64,000 nucleotides of DNA from Sarcomyxa edulis (lineage: Eukaryota > Basidiomycota > Agaricomycetes > Agaricales > Mycenaceae): the NCBI GenBank assembly GCA_009761415.1, contig QUOL01000035.1, positions 22,741 to 86,740 on the forward strand, written 5' to 3'. The notes beneath the pieces were generated by a model, which was not told where the DNA came from, ran no database searches, and was given only the letters and a program-made list of their open reading frames with translations. Shown here piece by piece: positions 1 to 11,048 of the stretch. A program made the position numbers and the translations under genes. The stretch's first letter is position 1. Each line of letters starts with the position of its first letter.

Positions 1-300
1 TCGTCATTCGAGTTTGATGTCGGAGAAGAGAGGTCTATCTCGAGGGGCTGATCGGAGAGCGGCTGTTCTGTCGTCCGGCCTCAAGCCCAAGGGTTTGTTT
101 ATTCACATTGATATTGAGCTCGCGCCAAAACCCTTCCACAACCGACGCTATCTAGTCGCAGTCCCCTCCTCTCCTTGCCGCTCAACGTTCAACCCTAACC
201 CCACAGCAACACCACGACATCACCAGCACCTCGCAATCACCTGCGTCAAATCTACCATCTCTTGCCCACATTGCGAGACATCCGTGGTTTTTGGTCGACC
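1..300. other. no gene recognised
   Basis: A short open frame crosses this stretch but has no recognisable domain and runs straight into the R1 repeat. I see nothing functional here. Confidence 0.5.
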
Positions 301-568
301 ACAACAAAACTCGGTAAGTCCTATTGTCTTCTACACTTATCTATACTGTACTGACCTTTCTGGAATCCTTATAACAGGTCCTCATATCTAGGATACAAGC
401 AGGATATACTAGGGGGAATTAGGACACGCAGGAGATTGGAACTTGAGGTAAGCATTTCCCCTCACTCACTTCGTACTCGTAATCATTTACTGCGACAAGC
501 AGCGTTCATAATCTCTCCAAGAAATCTCGACAATTCTGGGTGTAGTTTAGGGTCTCGGAGCTCATGCA
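301..568 (+). repeat. R1 dispersed repeat, copy 1, with conserved splice sites
   Basis: This segment resembles 47053-47324. Both copies keep the same splice architecture: a GT donor (314 here), an acceptor ending AACAG (376-377), a short exon of about 70 nt, then a second donor GTAAGCATTT (448). The intervening exon contains the shared words GGATACAAGCAGGATATA and GGAGATTGGAACT. It could be the fossil of a spliced gene family, a non-coding transcript or a decayed transposon leader. No protein domain was recognised. Confidence 0.6.
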
Positions 569-1841
569 CACCATCTCATCGACCTCGGCGTTCCCCACAT
601 GCCCGACGCAGCTGAAGTACATCTCAACGACCAGAACCCTATCTTGCAATCACCCATGTCTAACAGCAGACACTTTCGACGCACCCCATCACTGTCATCG
701 CATGTCTTGATCTATGGACCTACACTTCCTATGTTCTGGCATCAGCAATTCACGCGCGATCGTTTCAAATGCATGACAGACCCCATGTTTGGGAGCACGA
801 CCACGACCAGTCTTGCCAGCGGTAATTTCCCATTGGCGTCTCCTTCTGAAATCATCCCTGGATCCACATTTTCTCGTCCACGCCCCGCAAATCCAGCAAA
901 TTTCTCCTCATTCTGGATAAAACCCCGATCTCGGTAGAGTGCTCTCCTCAGATCGTCGTAAGCCTACCAACAATGCTACTATCTATGCCAATGCCTATAT
1001 CAACGTCAACGACATGGACGAACCCTAGCCACGCGTTTTGAGTCAACAGGAACCCCCTCCCCTGCTACAAGACACTATAAGCATCATCGAATCTCTCTAA
1101 AACAACGCATCTAGCTCGGTCCATGCATGCCCACCATCATATCATGTTAAGTCAATCGTGTTTGCCCACCCACGTAGAGAAACGGCAGAGTATCCGAGAT
1201 CTCTTCTCAATTAGTCCAATCCTCTCGTCTTCGAGCTCCCACTGGCACATCATGTTGGAAATACTCACTTGATTCGAAGACGAGGTTCCAGTCAACGGTG
1301 AGTTCTCGTCTATTTCTCACCTTTGTATTTCAATTTTAGTACTTTGCACGCTCCTAGGTACTTTCGGGACAAGACGAGATGAAGGTCCACCAAAACAACT
1401 CTCGCACTACTCCCTTCACCCGTTCTCACACTCAAATGTCGCATCAAGCAGAGTCAAACTATTTATATTAGGCTTGTTTCTTCCGTTCTTGCAAGACTCA
1501 CCTCCTCTACAAATCAACGAGTCGAGTGTCTTGATTAGATATGGGACATCAAAGGTACGTTTCTGTATTCTCGAAATCGCCCTAGCGATAAATCTATATG
1601 ACCTGTTGTTTTCGTTCGCTAATCCGCTGCCAGTCCACTTTCCTTAACTCTGTCGGTGTACCAGATATCGAAATCTTGGAACACATCGATATTTACCTGA
1701 TCGGCGGTGAAGCCGAGACGACGTTGACAATGTAGCACTCGACGCTGCTTACAGATAACTCGGGGAGCTCGACCCCATCAAACAGTCACTGCTGAGCCGG
1801 AGAAGACGAACGTCGAAGTTCGTAAGGCAGTAGCCTCGCCA
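569..1841. other. non-coding stretch with donor-like sites
   Basis: No convincing coding frame was found. Several consensus-like donors occur on the plus strand (for example GGTGAGTT near 1299 and AAAGGTACGT near 1552), as in the 47-59 kb segment. The texture of the two regions is similar, so they may derive from the same kind of decayed element. Confidence 0.4.
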
Positions 1842-2738
1842 TCAACATATTTTCTCGATTCCCCTCCCGTTCATAAAACTAGCAAGAAGGGCCGTCGCCC
1901 TCCACCATCTGATTCTAGTGAGGGCGAGAGTAGTCCAACCCCAGCTCCTCGTCACAGCCATGCATTGCCACAATCTCCAGAGATGCCGCCAACACCCATC
2001 CCTGTGAAATACAAGAAGAGCAAAGGGAAACGACGCGAGAAAGAACACGACGTCCAACGCGAGCACCAAACTCAGGCCCCCGGCCCCGTTTATACACACG
2101 CAGTCAGCTTTCAGCAAGCGTCGTCGTCTAGACACGGCATCGAGGCTCACTCAACATCTCCTCGTCCTCGTCCTCCTCCTTCTATAGGCGACTAGGCGGC
2201 CAACATCAACAGGATTCAAGAACGCAATGCACGGATATTTCGCGATATCAAGAGCATCATGGATTGGACTCGAGGCATTTGCCCCCTCTGTTGGATATTC
2301 AATGAGACAAAGCAATCTCATCCAGCGTACCGTTGCCCGCGGGGAATCTGCGACAATCAAACCCCCTACAACCACTTCAAAACGAATTTCAACCGAGTTA
2401 AACTTCGCAAGCTTAACATGTGCTGGACCTGCTTCGGGCCTCATGAAGCTCCCGTCTCACATCCTCCGTTCAAGGAGGCACCGTGTCCTACAGATGCTTT
2501 GAAACCCATCTTGTATGTCATTTTCGTCTACCCAGTCATTCGAGCATTGATCTTTAAGGCAATGCACGTCCGAATGCAAAGTTCTTGGACGTTAACGCAG
2601 TATATGGAATGGCTTGCTTCCAAGGACCACACTCACAGCGTTGGGAATATGTTCGAAGTTCTACACGCTTTTTATGCGGTCTCGGAAGCAGGGAAATTAC
2701 CCAAGGATCTAGGTGCTCCAGTTACTCCGTTCATATAA
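1842..2738 (+). pseudogene. relic of a TLH/RecQ-like helicase C-terminus
   Basis: One reading frame runs from 1842 to the TAA at 2736-2738, with an in-frame TAG at 2193-2195. The first part is a Ser/Pro- and Lys/Arg-rich linker. The second part (from about 2259) is cysteine-rich. It has CPLCW, a downstream CP(R), then a CWTCFGP motif, an HPPFK motif and a CP pair. The same order (CVVCW, CFRCGLP, HPKFK, CP) occurs in the C-terminal domain of the helicase at 28380-28640. The helicase core itself is absent upstream. I infer a decayed C-terminal zinc-binding domain of a diverged TLH-type gene; an independent small zinc protein is less likely because of the stop and the missing start. Confidence 0.6.
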
Positions 2739-2951
2739 AACGGCTTGACCTACGTTCTTCTTTCTTCGCTACTCTCCTGCTTTCATTTTGCACGTCTGTC
2801 CGTCTGCTCTGTTCACTGACTTCCCCGCTTTTTACACTGATTCCGCCGCTTTCTAAATCGTTGTACTCGTTATCGTATCCACGTCTCTGTGCTGTGTTGC
2901 ACCGTAGTCTCGTCCTCGTTCCATCGTAGCTTATTGTGAATTTTTGTACCA

Positions 2952-4611
2952 TTAATACGTAGTCAAATCAATTATATTTGCACATTGCAATACGAGTACA
3001 AGGATACGGAACTTGTTTGAATCTTCACTGACGTTTACGCTTTCCCTTCGCCTCCCCTGACTTTCTGAGCTTCCCAAGTCTCGTCTCGGCGGTTTCAATC
3101 CAGTCCCGCAAATCGTCTGCCTCCTCATGTGTGTTATCCATCTCCAAGCCACCAAGAGCATCTTCCATTCTTCTAGCTCGTCGAGGTATTCGTTAGCTAC
3201 GAGAGTCGTTGTTGACGGTGTAGTTCCGTGAGTGCTGCCGTTGAATAACCAATCGATCTCCCACTCTAAGCGCGGTTTGACGGTTGAAAAGCCTTCCAAG
3301 GTCCAGAGTCGGACAACGCTATGAGCGGTTGGTTCGAATGCGATGGTAGCGTGGAGGTAGTAGGGTGGAACGAAGAACGTGGTCTGCTTATCGAAAACAA
3401 TGGCCCTCGCATTGCTTAATTCTTTCAACATGTCTGACGTGATTGCGTTCGCCCCAATACGAACGTGATGTTGAGACCAAGTTCTGAGATTCTCCACCGT
3501 CGGCTCCCAAAAGATCCAAAGACTAACGCCGTGAACGTGAGTGATGTATTGACCAGCCCCGTGGAAGTCGATATGGGTCTGGATGATCGCCCCTGCTGGA
3601 AGCAGAGTAGAGAACCATGCAGGCGCATCGCCGCCGACAGATGCAGGCTCGCATCGGTAGGTTGTGAGGATCTGATCAGAGATGGCGAGAGCGCATTGGT
3701 CGAGTCCGAATTTGGAGGCTGGGATGCTCATTAGGCCGTACAAACGTTTGTGACTGGGCCAATCAGGCGTTCCTGTGCAAAGAATAAGAGATGAGAGGAC
3801 GTCAGGGGGTTCAAGATCCTCCGACGCGGTCCCAGAGGAGAAGTCGATAACGTCGCGATTTCGAAAGGTGGATGCAAGAAGGTCTGTGAGGACATGCGAG
3901 AACGTCGGACGTGTGGGAGAAAGCGCATGGATAGGGTATTGCTCAATCTCGGAAGCCGTCGAGAGGACATCAGGGTAGGTGCGTAGACTTTCGAGAATCG
4001 CCATTCCCTCGATATGCGTCGGTTTGATGTGAACGAGTGGGGGAGATGACCAGCGCTTGATGAGTTGGTCAATCTTCTGAAGGCCGTCAAGAGGTGGTAA
4101 AGTGATGGGCTTCTCCACCTCCACTACAGCAAAAGTTCAACAAAAAACCGGCTTTTGAGCACTGGGATTACTCACCGAGTCTGTCCTTTTCCTGTACATC
4201 TTCCCCGCTGATTTCAACCCTTTTCCCTCTGCCAGCGACGGTCCTGAAGTACGAAGAGTTGCACCAGTAGTATGAGGGCGTATGGGTGGCATCAAAACGA
4301 AGACGCATAATAGGTAGAGTTGGGTGTCGACAATTAGGATATGCGATGCCTTTGGTCAGCGTTATTCCGAGGTCGGCAGGAGTCCATCGATCCTGTTGGC
4401 GAATGAATGCAATGCTGGGGTTGGAGAGAGAAGAGATACAGATGTCGCCAATAGTCCCCATGGAAGGATCTGGTTTGGCGGCGTTGAAGATGTTGTAGTT
4501 GTGAATTTTGCCCGATATCTTGAAAGAAGTTTCCTCTACATAAATCAGTGGAATGATGTCGAGGATATGTTTGCAATACTCACCTGGAGGTTGCGGTACG
4601 TCGGCGTCCAT
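2952..4611 (-). CDS. JmjC/cupin-like Fe(II)-2-oxoglutarate oxygenase
   Basis: Three exons fit on the minus strand: 4611-4584, 4535-4176 and 4123-2952, with GT-AG introns of 48 and 52 nt (donor GTGAGT in both). The ATG at 4611 is the first in frame; the frame is open further upstream but only with non-ATG starts. The spliced product is about 519 residues. Exon 3 has a cupin/JmjC-like core: a HID metal pair (about H313, D315) in a segment that continues QYITHVHGVSLWIFW, then a distal histidine (about H387) in VPPYYLHA. This matches the HxD...H iron-binding triad of JmjC-type oxygenases, many of which act on histones or other proteins; the substrate here is unknown. The last 60 or so residues are doubtful: another frame ending at 3025 gives a more natural acidic then Lys/Arg-rich tail, so a further intron or frameshift is possible. 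The gene is divergent from the TET/JBP-like gene. Confidence 0.7.
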
Positions 4612-4691
4612 GATGAGGCGCTGTAATGCGGTGAAGCGCTGAACGTCGAAGTTGACGCTCAAGACGTGAGTCCTGGAATGGTCCAAGTCCA

Positions 4692-4705
4692 CCGATCATG
4701 ATCGG
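4692..4705. promoter_or_regulatory. 14-bp palindrome upstream of the JmjC-like gene
   Basis: CCGATCATGATCGG is a perfect palindrome 80 bp upstream of the JmjC-like ATG. Its core GATCATGATC recurs at 50781-50790. It could be a dimeric transcription-factor site; no direct evidence. Confidence 0.35.
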
Positions 4706-4784
4706 CGGACTGGCCAAGTTCGGACTTTGAATATTTTTATTGTCCTGTTCTCTCTTCGCAACGCTCGTCGACACCGCAGACCTC

Positions 4785-4811
4785 AGTCAACCCAAGACTC
4801 TTGGGTTGACT
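4785..4811. promoter_or_regulatory. 27-bp perfect inverted repeat in a divergent promoter
   Basis: Arms AGTCAACCCAAGA and TCTTGGGTTGACT are exact reverse complements around a single central C. The repeat sits between two divergently transcribed oxygenase genes. A shared operator-like site for a dimeric regulator is the simplest reading; a cruciform or transposon footprint is possible. Confidence 0.45.
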
Positions 4812-5090
4812 TTTCTATATCTCGATCGTGATTTAGGAGGGGGAAAACCAAGGTGAGCTGGGCAACATTATTTTGCTACGCCTCATTTCTCGCCCCTACA
4901 CCTCGTCGCTCTTCGGTGGCAAGTTCGAGGTTAACGACTTCCACCGAAGCGGTGTTGATCGCGCGGGGTTATCTTCCTGGGCTTGTTCTTGCCCATCACG
5001 TCCAACAGGCCTGCAAGCCGCTCTCTTCTCGATGCAGGCCCAATTACTGACGCACCCCTTCGTCACTCAGCATCGCTCAACTAACCCGTC

Positions 5091-5122
5091 TTCTACGCGT
5101 TTTCTACGCGTTTTCTACGCGT
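5091..5122 (+). promoter_or_regulatory. three MCB-like ACGCGT boxes at 11-bp spacing
   Basis: TTCTACGCGT repeats with an 11-bp period place ACGCGT at 5095-5100, 5106-5111 and 5117-5122, about 190-215 bp before the open frame of the TET/JBP-like gene. ACGCGT is the MCB box bound by MBF (Mbp1/Swi6 family) in ascomycete G1/S promoters. The 11-bp spacing would put the boxes on one DNA face. Function in this fungus is inferred. Confidence 0.45.
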
Positions 5123-5309
5123 CTTCTGCAGGCCGCCGCGCGATGAACCCCCGCCCATTTGAAACAAGCGCCCTAGAGGCACCAAAAGGTGAAGTCCCTC
5201 TTCCTCGCTGCATTTCCTTGCTGCTGGCAAACCACCCGCTCTCAGCCTGCATGCTCTGCACGGAATCATCCCTGGGTCCAACTGAGCAAGCAGGCTGCAA
5301 GCAGATGGA

Positions 5310-6845
5310 TTGCCAGCCGCTCGACTTACCTTCATCGAGCCTCCACAAACACTCACCCAAATTCGTTCCATAGGCACGCTCTGGACGATTCGATCCACCC
5401 GCTCTGGGAAATCGTTTTCACCATGGAGCGCCGCCACCGTCGACGTCATCTCCCCTGCGCAGCCGTTTTCTTTCGCACCGCTACTCCAGGCCTCAGAATC
5501 TCGGGAGGCAGAGGAGACCAGTGACTCCGAGCGCGAGCCGCCGTCTCCAAATAACAAGAAGCGCCCGAGGTCCACGTCGCCGATTCTCACGCCTGATCAG
5601 TCACTCGGCGCCTTTGAAGAAGAGCAGCGCCGCTCGCCCTTTAAGCCCGCAAACCATCGCCATCAAAAACGTCGCGCGAAACGTGAGGCGCGCATCCTCG
5701 CCAGCGGCCACATTCCCTCAGCATCCACACTCCACAAGATTGCCCAGCTCTCGCAGCCCGTTGAAACCAAGCTCGACACAGACAAGCTCCCAGCAGCAAA
5801 GGGCGGGTACGGCGCTATCAACGCTAGTTACGCCGGAGCAAAAGCGGTGCACACGGTCGATGGGTTGATTGGGAAGATGGGATTCACCTTGATAGAATGG
5901 GACGGTCGGTGAGTCACTTCGTGTATAGCTGGGAAACGAGCTACTGACTGGCGTATTTAGTACTCCGAGGCCCATCGTGGACTCAACGCAGCGCATCTTT
6001 GCATGCCTCGCGGGACGTCCGGACGATCCCAGCTACGACCAAGCCTGTCAAGACGCATTCGAGTCCATCGCGCGAGAAGGGCGCGAAGCTCACTTCACGC
6101 CAGCAGAGAAAAAGCACCGGCGCGGTCACTACCCAGCCCTTGCAACTGGGATCTCATATGGGAAAGGGCAGAAAAAGCCAGCCAGGTTAGAGACAGGGGT
6201 ACATGCGGAGATGCTGGCTAGACTTGTCGGCGACCCGAGCATTGAAAGGTTGGCCAACTACGGAAGTGGTGAGAGGCCCAATTACTCACACCGTCCTGCG
6301 TTACTAACCCTCCTCCAGCTGCGTTTGCGCTCTGGGCGCCCGACGTTTACAAATACTACAGATCCCACAACGACGCAATGTACAGTGCGCTCCCCCACCT
6401 ACGTCCAAACTTCCCTCGCAGCATCTTCTCCGCCGCCACTTTCAACTTCGGTCCCCGCACTTGGACTTTCAAGCACCGCGATGCACAGAACTGCCCATTC
6501 GGTTGGTGCGCAATTCAATCACTAGGGGTATTCGACTCCAAGAAGAGCGGTCACCTAATCCTGTGGGATCTCAAGCTAGTCATTGAGTTTCCATCGGGTT
6601 CGACAATCCTCATTCCTTCCGCTACTCTCACACATTCAAACGTTCCTGTGCAGGACGGAGAGCAGCGTGCTTCGTTTACTCAGTACAGTTCAGGGGGACT
6701 GTTTCGATGGGTAGATAATGGTTTCCGCACCGAGGGTGAGTTGGCTGCGAGTGATCCAGACGAGTATGAGCGAATGTCGAAACTCAAGGAAAGTCGGTGG
6801 AAAATGGGTTTAGGCTTGCTATCTACCATCGACAACCTCTTGTAG
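5310..6845 (+). CDS. TET/JBP-like 2OG-Fe(II) nucleic-acid dioxygenase
   Basis: Three exons fit: 5310-5908, 5961-6268 and 6319-6845. Both introns are about 50 nt with GTGAG donors; the second has a CTAAC branch site. All junctions keep phase and give about 477 residues. No ATG lies early in exon 1's frame, so the true start or a first exon lies further upstream. Exon 1 is Ser/Pro-rich and basic (possible nuclear signal KKRPR). Exon 3 is the catalytic part: FKHRD (about H355, D357), FGWCAIQSLG, GGLFRW, a distal histidine in LTHSN (about H408) and an arginine in EQRASF (about R419). This HxD...H plus 2OG-binding arginine and the surrounding sequence fit the basidiomycete TET/JBP family, which oxidises 5-methylpyrimidines in DNA and is expanded in Agaricomycetes alongside transposons. 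Activity is inferred, not shown. Confidence 0.78.
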
Positions 6846-7078
6846 TACAATTTGTGTAGTGGTGCATACGTAGATGAACGTCAAAGTTTCACAAAATTCC
6901 GTGATAATTTGAGTTCTGGACATCAAGTCTGATTTCTCACCACCACCACCACCACTACCACCATGACTATGACTCACCTCATTCTACACAAACATCTTCC
7001 TTGCTACCACTCAGTGTCTGCTATGACAGCCAACCAAGAAATGCAATCGAGGCTTAACCTTAGGCACTTAGGGGTGAT

Positions 7079-7209
7079 GAAATGGCGGGATGGTCTCCTT
7101 GAGACCCGTGTGTATACTTTGTTTGCTATATACCCTTCAGAGCTCAATGCCCTACTCTTTTGATAGGTCATTGATGTTCAAATGGCAGGATGGTCTCCTT
7201 GAGACCCGT
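7079..7209 (+). repeat. pair of 30-bp direct repeats
   Basis: AAATGGCGGGATGGTCTCCT (near 7080) and AAATGGCAGGATGGTCTCCT (near 7178) each continue as TGAGACCCGT. They are about 98 bp apart, between the TET/JBP-like gene and the histone relic. No function is apparent. Confidence 0.6.
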
Positions 7210-7400
7210 CATTGGCATTGAGAAGCTCCCGCGCTCGTTGAGGGTATGTCTCGTAAAACTCAGTGCAGCTTTTCACCCACATCTCAGCAATTTTGATCTC
7301 AGGGCGGCTATGTCTGCATTTGCAGAACTGGATGCATTCTTACTGTATCCGGACGTGTAATCACCGCAACTTGTACAGTGGGCTACTGCCACTCTCAAAA

Positions 7401-8050
7401 ACGGCACGAACCAAAACACTTGCAAGAAAAACCACCGGTGGTATGTACACCTATTCTCTGTGATGTATATATCTGATCTCCTCATCATATTGATCACTTC
7501 CTTCGTTATCTAGGAAAACCCCTCGTAACCTCCTTCAAAAGCAAAACGGAGTGAAACCATCGGGACAATTTGGTAGAAAGTCAGTAGGCAAGGCTGACAG
7601 TACGAAGAAGCTTAAGCCCCAGATTGGTTACAAAACGGCGAGTTCTGGCAAGGGCAGGAAAGCAAAGAAACCCCACCGTTCCCGCCCCGGAACCGTTGCT
7701 CTCCACGAGATTAGACGTTATCAGAAGTCGACTGAGCTCCTGATTCGCAAGCTCCCCTTCTAATGTCTCGTTCGCGAGATCGCGCAGGATTTCAAGGTCT
7801 GCCGCCATTTGCTGTTTCTTGTGCCTTCTTTTCTGTCTTGTTCCGTTTGTAGCTAACTGTATACAAATCTCTTCAGGCTGATCTGCGTTTCCAAGTATCT
7901 GCCGTGACAGCCCTTCAAGAGGCCTCAGAGGCGTATCTTGTCTCTCTCTTCGAAGACGTCAATCTCGCTGCGCTTCACGCGAAACGCGTCATGATTCAAC
8001 CGAAGGACCTTTTTTTCGCAAGGAAGCTTAGAGGAGAAAAGTGGCTCTGA
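7401..8050 (+). pseudogene. broken histone H3 gene
   Basis: Three exons (7401-7440, 7514-7796, 7877-8050) give an H3-like protein. Exon 1 encodes ARTK..ARK.TGG but its start codon is ACG. Exon 2 appears to carry a 1-nt deletion soon after TGGK, then a divergent tail about 30 residues longer than normal, then [31 protein letters not shown], an in-frame TAA (7761-7763), then CLVREIAQDFK. Exon 3 encodes [24 protein letters not shown] and HAKRV, ending at TGA 8048-8050. At the core stop, canonical Gln-Arg has become stop-Cys, as expected from two C-to-T changes. Loop 1 has no CENP-A-like insertion, so this is H3-type rather than CENP-A-type. It looks non-functional unless expressed as fragments. 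Confidence 0.88.
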
Positions 8051-8220
8051 TTTCGTCGGGCACCGACGAGCTTGGGGTGAAGATCTTTCATCGCTCTTCG
8101 AAGCTACTCCCCAGTGGCAGCCGTTTGACCTGATGTGCTGCCTATCGTTTGTTTGACGAGAATTCATTCTGACCATGCCTCATCTGAGATTCTATGCCGA
8201 AGTGTGAAGATCCAAGCTCC

Positions 8221-8285
8221 TATGTTTCTTATCCGGGAATAGGGCGCCCTATTCCACTAACCCCGAGGTCATTTCAAGGCAAAAC
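8221..8285 (+). repeat. A-family fragment (65 bp, fixed end only)
   Basis: This is the fixed proximal end of the A repeat, including the palindrome GGAATAGGGCGCCCTATTCC. It is cut after 65 bp by the B repeat, which starts at 8286. Confidence 0.85.
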
Positions 8286-9051
8286 TATCCTTCTGATCCT
8301 GGAATAGGGTACCCTATTCCATCTTTTCTGGCCTAATTGGGCCTAATTTGGCAAAAAATCTGTGGAATAGGGCGTTATTTAGCCCCCTATTCCAACACAC
8401 GAGTGACTTCTTGGAAAAGGGGAATTGAAATTCCCTATTCCATCAGATGTGTTCTGTCTCAAGATATGTACATTCTATATGTGCCAACTCTCACACATAT
8501 AGACTCAAAACTGCACCTACACTCTATCACTCTTGTAGAAACCAATCTCTACTCCATCTATCTTGGCTTCATATATCTGCTCATTCTCACACATATAGAC
8601 TTGGTTCAACCATTTGGCTGTTGAAGTCTCAGTCTGCATACATGTTCACCGTCATATATAGTCATACAAATATAATGTCATACTACATATTACGCCTGAA
8701 CAATCTGTTATGCGTCAGTAAAGTGATGCTTGGAGAACCGCTCTAGCAATTTTTATATCTGCTACATTTCAGATATATAAACTTTGTGCGACGACATTTT
8801 GATTTCACGGTGCTCTATATTGCTTTACGTACATTCAATTTTGACATGCAATGCATTGCTGCAGACTCATCAGTGTAGGACAAGTAGTTTATTCACACAA
8901 CATAGCTTACATCAATTTCAAGAGACCTCACTACAAAGGTCCACAGAATTAAGTTGAGAGAGATAGCCGAATGGCTTGATACAAATACAAACTCTATTCA
9001 AAATCAATACACCTACTGCATTGGGCTGCCTGCAATCTGTATGCATTTCAC
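8286..9051 (+). repeat. B-family subtelomeric repeat, copy 1
   Basis: It starts TATCCTTCTGATCC followed by the perfect palindrome GGAATAGGGTACCCTATTCC (8301-8320). A second, looser inverted pair (GGAATAGGG near 8362 and CCCCTATTCC near 8383) follows. The body contains several CACACATATAGACT words. It matches copy 2 at 11049 up to about 8922, after which the two diverge. No coding frame is convincing. Confidence 0.75.
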
Positions 9052-11048
9052 AAGTTGAGCCAAGGATGGACAAACATCTACCGGATCCAACACTCGAGTG
9101 ACATTTTTGACGTACAAAGGCATAGGGTCGGGACTTGAAACTGAGTGAGACCAAACGCTCCAAAGGTTCACCCAACGATGAGTCGAGTTTGACTTGTCAT
9201 CTGGAACCGTCGACCATGGGAAACAAGTCGAGGAGTGAAACGGCCAAAAACGCGAGTTTGACGACGCAGAAGAGATACAAAGACGGAACGAGCTGACGAG
9301 TCCCAGCACCAGAGTAGAAGATAGCTATCGGCCGCCGACCGCAGAGCTCGGACGTTAGGAGTTTGGCAGTTAGGTTCTCGGTAGTTAGCAGTTCGGGTTG
9401 AGGATCATAAAAAAAGAAAAGACAAGACGGGTGAGTTGAGAATGGTGGTGATCTGAACGGTGGACGTCGAGGGAACAAACGCGCGTAGGACTCTGACACT
9501 GGGATGGAGCCGTGAGACTGAAGATGGGAATCAGCCGCCAACCGCAAAGCTCGGACGTTAGGTGTTTGGCAGTTAGGGCCTCGGTAGTTAGGGTTTGAGG
9601 ATCATAAAAAAAAAGAAAAAAGAAAGTGCGAGAGTCTCAGGGGAACAAACCAGCCGTCTGACTCGGACACCGAGACGAAGCCGTGAGACTTGGGGTGGGA
9701 TTGAGCCGCCGACCGCAAAGCTCGGACGTTAGGTGTTTGGCAGTTAGGCTCTCGGTAGTTAGCAGTTCGGGTTGAGGATCATAAAAAAGAAAACTAAAAC
9801 AAGGGTGCGAGCGTTGTACCCAAGTGATTGCCACGATGCGAGACTCAAAAGCAAACGGGAACGTCGATGTCAACACGGATACGTCTTTTCTTGATGCGAG
9901 ACCGGGAGCGACACCCAAACGGTCTGATACAAGAGACAAGATTCCAAATTCAACGGTCGGTTTTAGTGATTGGATGCGTGTCGCGTTTGTGTAGCAAAGT
10001 CCAACTGCGAAATCTTTGAACGGTCGAATGAGTGAGCTTGTCGGCGTCTGACGGTTCGTTTTCTGGATAGAGTCAGGAAGAGAGGCCTAGGGTTGGAGTG
10101 AACGGGACAAAGATGAAGATTGGACGGTGGGTTTGCGTGCTTGAGTCGAGGGAGACGGTGAAGAACGAGCGGACACGACAGATCTGACCAGAGCTTACCG
10201 GGGAATTATATGTGGTGAATTGACGAGATATAGAGTTGCTTCAGTCGTGGGAAAGTGTCCGTGGGTGACTGGGTGACCGAAAGAATGAGTCGAGCCAACA
10301 GGAACCGATCCGAGTCTGGTGAAGGCGACTCGCTTCGAAGACGGTGAGAGAGACGATGCGTGTTGAGTTTCGAACATGTACGGGTTGTGGCGAGATGATT
10401 TCTAGCTCCGATGGTGTTGCGTTCACGGACAGAGATCCCTGCGTCCAAGAGGATTTGACGTGTTGCGACTTGGAGAGAAACCGGTGGTGACGAGTTGACG
10501 GCCCAAGGCAAGTTGGAAAGTGAGTGCGACGGAGGATACAGAGTTGTGACTTGAGCCTAGGCGTTGTCGAGTTGAGCCAAGGACGGACGGACATCTACCG
10601 GATCCGACGCTGACGTTCTTGACGTACAAAGGCATAGGGTCGGGACTTGAAACTGAGTGAGACCAAACGCTCCAAAGGTTCACCCAACGATGAGTCGAGT
10701 TTGACTTGTCATCTGGAACCGTCGACCATGGGAAACAAGTCGAGGAGTGAAACGGCCAAAAACGCGAGTTTGACGACGCAGAAGAGATACAAAGACGGAA
10801 CGAGCTGACGAGTCCCAGCACCAGAGTAGAAGATAGCTATCGGCCGCCGACCGCAGAGCTCGGACGTTAGGAGTTTGGCAGTTAGGTTCTCGGTAGTTAG
10901 CAGTTCGGGTTGAGGATCATAAAAAAAGAAAAGACAAGACGGGTGAGTTGAGAATGGTGGTGATCTGAACGGTGGACGTCGAGGGAACAAACGCGCGTAG
11001 GACTCTGACACTGGGATGGAGCCGTGAGACTGAAGATGGGAATCAGCC
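9052..11048. repeat. C-family subtelomeric repeat block
   Basis: The block is built from duplicated segments. About 9070-9540 reappears at 10580-11048 and again at 11970-12435. It contains three local copies (from about 9329, 9531 and 9704) of a 170-200-bp unit with CTCGGACGTTAGG, TTAGG-like words and GGATCATAAAAAA. The A unit has a similar module (GGGACGTTAGGG ... GGATCATATAAAAA), so A and C are distantly related. No gene was recognised; minus-strand open frames recur only because the DNA is duplicated. Confidence 0.65.

Noticed and set aside
7401..8050. CENP-A (centromeric H3)
   Set aside because: Loop 1 lacks the usual insertion and the GTVAL...[17 protein letters not shown] core is canonical H3.
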